A stretch of 46,938 bases of DNA. It comes from GCA-002715885 sp045561575. Lineage in GTDB: Bacteria; Bacteroidota; Bacteroidia; Flavobacteriales; BACL11. The notes under the pieces were generated by a model. That model made no database searches. It had not been told where the DNA came from and was given only the letters and a program-made list of their open reading frames with translations. Positions within the stretch are counted from its first letter, which is position 1, and the number at the start of each line of letters is the position of its first letter. The stretch lies in contig JBJKXM010000030.1 in the NCBI GenBank assembly GCA_045561575.1, positions 1 to 46,938 on the forward strand, in the 5' to 3' direction. The translations under genes and the position numbers were made by a program. Below are positions 44,303 to 46,938 of the stretch, piece by piece.

Positions 44303-45291
44303 TATATTATCTGTTTTAAATAGGTTCTTTCTAATATAAATCCAAAAATCAATAATATTAAAGCTGGTATAGCAAATTTGGTAAACTCTTCAGATCTTTT
44401 ATGAAATTCTGTAACTTCAATTTTTGATTTTTCTAGTTTATCTATATCCTTGTATATTTCTTTTAGCTTACTATTGTTGGTTGCTCTAAAATATTTTCCA
44501 TCTGTAACTGTTGCAATATTTTGAAGAGTTTCTTCATCAATTTGTACTTCAACATCTTGGTACTGTATTCCGAATGGGGTTTGAAAAGGGTAGGGTGCAT
44601 AGCCCTCAGTTCCAACACCAATGGTGTAAACCCTAATTCCAAATTTTTTAGCTATTTCAGCAGCAGTAAATGGAGCAACAACACCTTTATTATTTACACC
44701 ATCAGTAAGTAAAATAATGACTTTACTTATTGCATCACTATCTTTTAATCTATTTACCGCTGTTGCTAAGCCCATTCCAATGGCAGTTCCATCTTCAACC
44801 ATACCACTTTTTACATCTTTAAAAAGATTAACAAGAACATTGTGATCAGTTGTTAGAGGACACTGTGTAAAACTTTCGCCACTAAAAATCACTAAACCAA
44901 CTCTGTCATTTCTTCTCTTAGATATAAAATCCATTGCTACATTTTTAGATGCTTCTAATCTGTTAGGTTTTAAATCTTCAGCTAGCATGCTGCCAGAAAT
45001 ATCCATTGATAAAATAATGTCAATTCCTTCAGTTGTGCTTTCTTCCCAATTAGTTGATGATTGTGGTCTTGCTAATGAAATAATAAGTAACAAAATTGCT
45101 AGAATTTTAAAAATGTGAGGAACATGTCTTAACTGATTTTTTATTGTTTTAGTTTGTTGTAGTGAATCTAAATTAGAAAAGATGATTTCACTTGTATTCT
45201 TTTTATTTTTAAAGACGTACCATATTAATAATCCAAAAGGAATAACGAGCAAGAAAAAGAACTCAGTATTTACAAATAAATAATTATTCAT
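44302..45291 (-). CDS. batA: BatA: membrane-anchored von Willebrand A protein
   Basis: From ATG 45291 the protein is 329 aa and begins MNNYLFVNTEFFFLLVIPFG, like other BatA proteins. A longer frame to 45333 would overlap the preceding gene by 50 nt and add 14 basic residues. Two N-terminal helices (about 10-26, 59-73) precede a VWA domain with D97-x-S99-x-S101 (MDISGSMLAED) and LLTDGVNNKG. A C-terminal helix lies at about 305-323. In Bacteroides fragilis the Bat locus affects growth after oxygen exposure. Confidence 0.92.
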   Translation of the reverse strand: MNNYLFVNTEFFFLLVIPFGLLIWYVFKNKKNTSEIIFSNLDSLQQTKTIKNQLRHVPHIFKILAILLLIISLARPQSSTNWEESTTEGIDIILSMDISGSMLAEDLKPNRLEASKNVAMDFISKRRNDRVGLVIFSGESFTQCPLTTDHNVLVNLFKDVKSGMVEDGTAIGMGLATAVNRLKDSDAISKVIILLTDGVNNKGVVAPFTAAEIAKKFGIRVYTIGVGTEGYAPYPFQTPFGIQYQDVEVQIDEETLQNIATVTDGKYFRATNNSKLKEIYKDIDKLEKSKIEVTEFHKRSEEFTKFAIPALILLIFGFILERTYLKQII

Positions 45292-46171
45292 TTTCTTCAG
45301 AAATTTTAGTTTGATTAACAAATTTCTTCGCAAGAATCATGCTATCTATATTTTCTTTATCACCTGGCTTGCTTTTTGCAAATTTTGCCAAATCAGCTGT
45401 TTGTAAGATATTTCTTAAATCAATATTTAATTCATCGGAAAGTTGATTTTTAAGTGAAGTAATTATTTCATCAGTAGTAGCTTCTAAAGCCAAACAGTTA
45501 AATCTACCTTCGATATATTTTCTAAGTATTTCAGAAATTTCAGAATGATATTCTTTTAATTTATTTTGTTGCCAAAGTTCCTTTTTTTCTATTTCGTTAA
45601 GATTATTTAACGCAATTATATGAGCTGGTGTAATCTCAATTTCTTCAAATTTCTTATCTATAGTTTTTTTAGATTTTGAAAACTTCTTAAATAGATAAAA
45701 AATTAAGATTATTACTAATAGGCCAATTAGCCAAGCAATAATATCAGAAAATTCAAATTCTGGATCTAAAGGTTGTTTAATATCTTTAATATCTTCTTCT
45801 TGATTTATTTCAATGGTTAAGACATTTAAAAGTAATGGTTCCGTTTTTACATTTTCAGTAAAAATTAAAGAAGGAATATAGTATGCGCCACTATCCCAAG
45901 CTGTTATTATATGCTCTTGTTTTAAAGAAATAAGGTTGCTTTCAAAACTAAGTGTGTCAATAGCTGAAGATTTTAGAATTTCTATTCCTTTAATTATTGT
46001 ATCTAAAAAAACAGGAAATGATGAATTAACATTTATATCATTACACTCTATTGTCAATTTTATTTGTTGACCAATTAAAATCACATTAGTGTCAATTTTT
46101 ATTGAAGCATCTTGAGAAAAAGATAAGAGACTAAGCTTTAAATAACAAAAAAATAAAAAAAACTTTTTCAT
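45284..46171 (-). CDS. BatD-like membrane protein in the Bat operon
   Basis: The 295-aa product has a signal peptide (1-19), a beta-rich periplasmic part that starts like a BatD domain (IKIDTNVILIGQQIKLTIEC), one membrane helix (about 143-162) and a cytoplasmic helical region (LWQQNKLKEYHSEISEILRK, YIEGRFNCLALEATTDEII). This order mirrors a shortened BatD. Proteins at this position between the DUF58 gene and batA are usual in flavobacterial Bat loci; some are assigned to DUF4381. It overlaps the neighbours by 4 nt and 8 nt. Confidence 0.8.
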   Translation of the reverse strand: MKKFFLFFCYLKLSLLSFSQDASIKIDTNVILIGQQIKLTIECNDINVNSSFPVFLDTIIKGIEILKSSAIDTLSFESNLISLKQEHIITAWDSGAYYIPSLIFTENVKTEPLLLNVLTIEINQEEDIKDIKQPLDPEFEFSDIIAWLIGLLVIILIFYLFKKFSKSKKTIDKKFEEIEITPAHIIALNNLNEIEKKELWQQNKLKEYHSEISEILRKYIEGRFNCLALEATTDEIITSLKNQLSDELNIDLRNILQTADLAKFAKSKPGDKENIDSMILAKKFVNQTKISEENE

Positions 46172-46938
46172 CTTCTTTTTTCTCTGTTTTTAAAGAAATT
46201 AATTAATGGTTTTACATAATCTTCTCCAGTGTATATGTCAATCACATCAACTCCACATTTTGGAAATAATTTTTGAAGTTCTTGATTTTTGTTTTCTTGA
46301 TTTTTAAAAAATAAATCTCTAATGGCTTTTGATGAAGTATCAATTAATGAAACTTCACCAGTTTCAGCATCTTTAAATGGAACGAGTCCTAAATCTGGTA
46401 GTTCCATTTCTCTTTGATCACTGATTTTTAGAGCGACTATATCATGTTTTTTTGATGCAATTTTTAAAGGTTTTTCAAACGACGGACTTATGTAATCAGA
46501 TAGCATAAAACAGATGCATCTTTTTTTCATTACATTATTAAAATATTCGATTGCTTGTGCAATATCTGTTTTGCTATTTTTTGGTTTAAATGATAAAACT
46601 TGTCTGATTATTCTTAAAATATGGCTTTTTCCCTTTTTTGGCGGAATAAATTCTTCTATTATATCTGAGAAAAAAATCACACCAACTTTGTCATTGTTTT
46701 TTATTGCTGAAAAAGCTAAAATAGCAGATAATTCAGTTGCAATTTCCCTTTTAAACTGCTTATTTGTACCAAAATTTCCAGAGCCAGATACATCTACTAA
46801 GAGCATAACGGTCATTTCCCTTTCTTCCTCAAATACTTTGATAAAAGGAGTATTGTATCTAGCTGTTACATTCCAATCTATAGATCTAACATCATCGCCA
46901 GCTTGATATTCTCTGACTTCAGAGAAAGCCATTCCTCT
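46168..46938 (-). CDS. DUF58 protein of the Bat operon (N-terminus cut by window end)
   Basis: The frame is open to the last base and reads RGMAFSEVREYQAGDDVRSI, so the Met at 46932 is internal and the true start lies beyond the window. At least 256 residues are visible. The DUF58 signature DDVRSIDWNVTARYN is followed by a VWA-like fold with LLVDVSGSGNFGT (metal-site pattern D-x-S-x-S) and CFMLSDYISP. In these operons a MoxR-type AAA ATPase gene usually precedes the DUF58 gene; it would be just outside. Confidence 0.92.
   Translation of the reverse strand, partial: RGMAFSEVREYQAGDDVRSIDWNVTARYNTPFIKVFEEEREMTVMLLVDVSGSGNFGTNKQFKREIATELSAILAFSAIKNNDKVGVIFFSDIIEEFIPPKKGKSHILRIIRQVLSFKPKNSKTDIAQAIEYFNNVMKKRCICFMLSDYISPSFEKPLKIASKKHDIVALKISDQREMELPDLGLVPFKDAETGEVSLIDTSSKAIRDLFFKNQENKNQELQKLFPKCGVDVIDIYTGEDYVKPLINFFKNREKRR

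Noticed and set aside
45292..45333. Upstream start of BatA
   Set aside because: It would create a 50-nt overlap and an unusual basic N-terminus; ATG 45291 matches the BatA pattern.

Overview
The window is strongly A+T-rich and reads as a chromosomal segment of a flavobacterium-like member of the Bacteroidota. Four things point there. Start codons lack Shine-Dalgarno sequences and have A-rich leaders. The promoter element TAnnTTTG lies ahead of most transcription units. The gene order rplQ-carA-eno-gltA follows the ribosomal operon. There are giant secreted proteins with a type IX secretion (CHU_C/type B) C-terminal domain, and a Bat aerotolerance operon. No gene-free stretch exceeds 300 bases, and I found no tRNA, rRNA, CRISPR array, transposase or prophage gene.

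Region 1 (1-10,924, + strand) is the S10/spc/alpha ribosomal supercluster. It starts inside rpsC and runs rplP, rpmC, rpsQ, rplN, rplX, rplE, rpsN, rpsH, rplF, rplR, rpsE, rpmD, rplO, secY, map, infA, rpmJ, rpsM, rpsK, rpsD, rpoA, rplQ. rplQ has a 3' extension made of five 48-bp tandem repeats, followed by an intrinsic terminator. Region 2 (11,005-14,720, + strand) holds carA-eno (overlapping) and gltA: carbamoyl phosphate synthesis, glycolysis and TCA cycle entry.

Region 3 (14,721-25,175) is a housekeeping mosaic. A marR-DEAD-box helicase pair diverges from an acyl-CoA ligase across a perfect 28-bp palindrome, a likely operator. Next come a secreted protein of uncertain function, dnaB and accA (one minus-strand operon), then ispE, rho with an Asn-rich linker, a DUF4293 membrane protein and a YfcE-like phosphoesterase.

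Region 4 (25,176-39,958, minus strand) encodes three giant secreted proteins (about 1,490-1,660 aa) and one small secreted protein. Two of the giants are neighbours with different N-terminal heads. They share a 2,273-bp 3' segment that I compared line by line and found identical, i.e. 757 identical residues of SprB repeats, PKD-like and CHU_C sorting domains. This is the most striking structure in the window. The third giant has a reelin-like head and eight Ig-like repeats.

Region 5 (40,101-46,938, minus strand) is a Bat operon with translationally coupled junctions: DUF58 protein (cut by the window edge), a BatD-like membrane protein, BatA, BatB, BatC, BatD, BatE. It encodes an envelope complex of two von Willebrand A proteins with TPR partners.

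Three gene starts were revised from the longest reading frame: ispE to ATG 21,885, the second giant protein to GTG 34,663 and batA to ATG 45,291.
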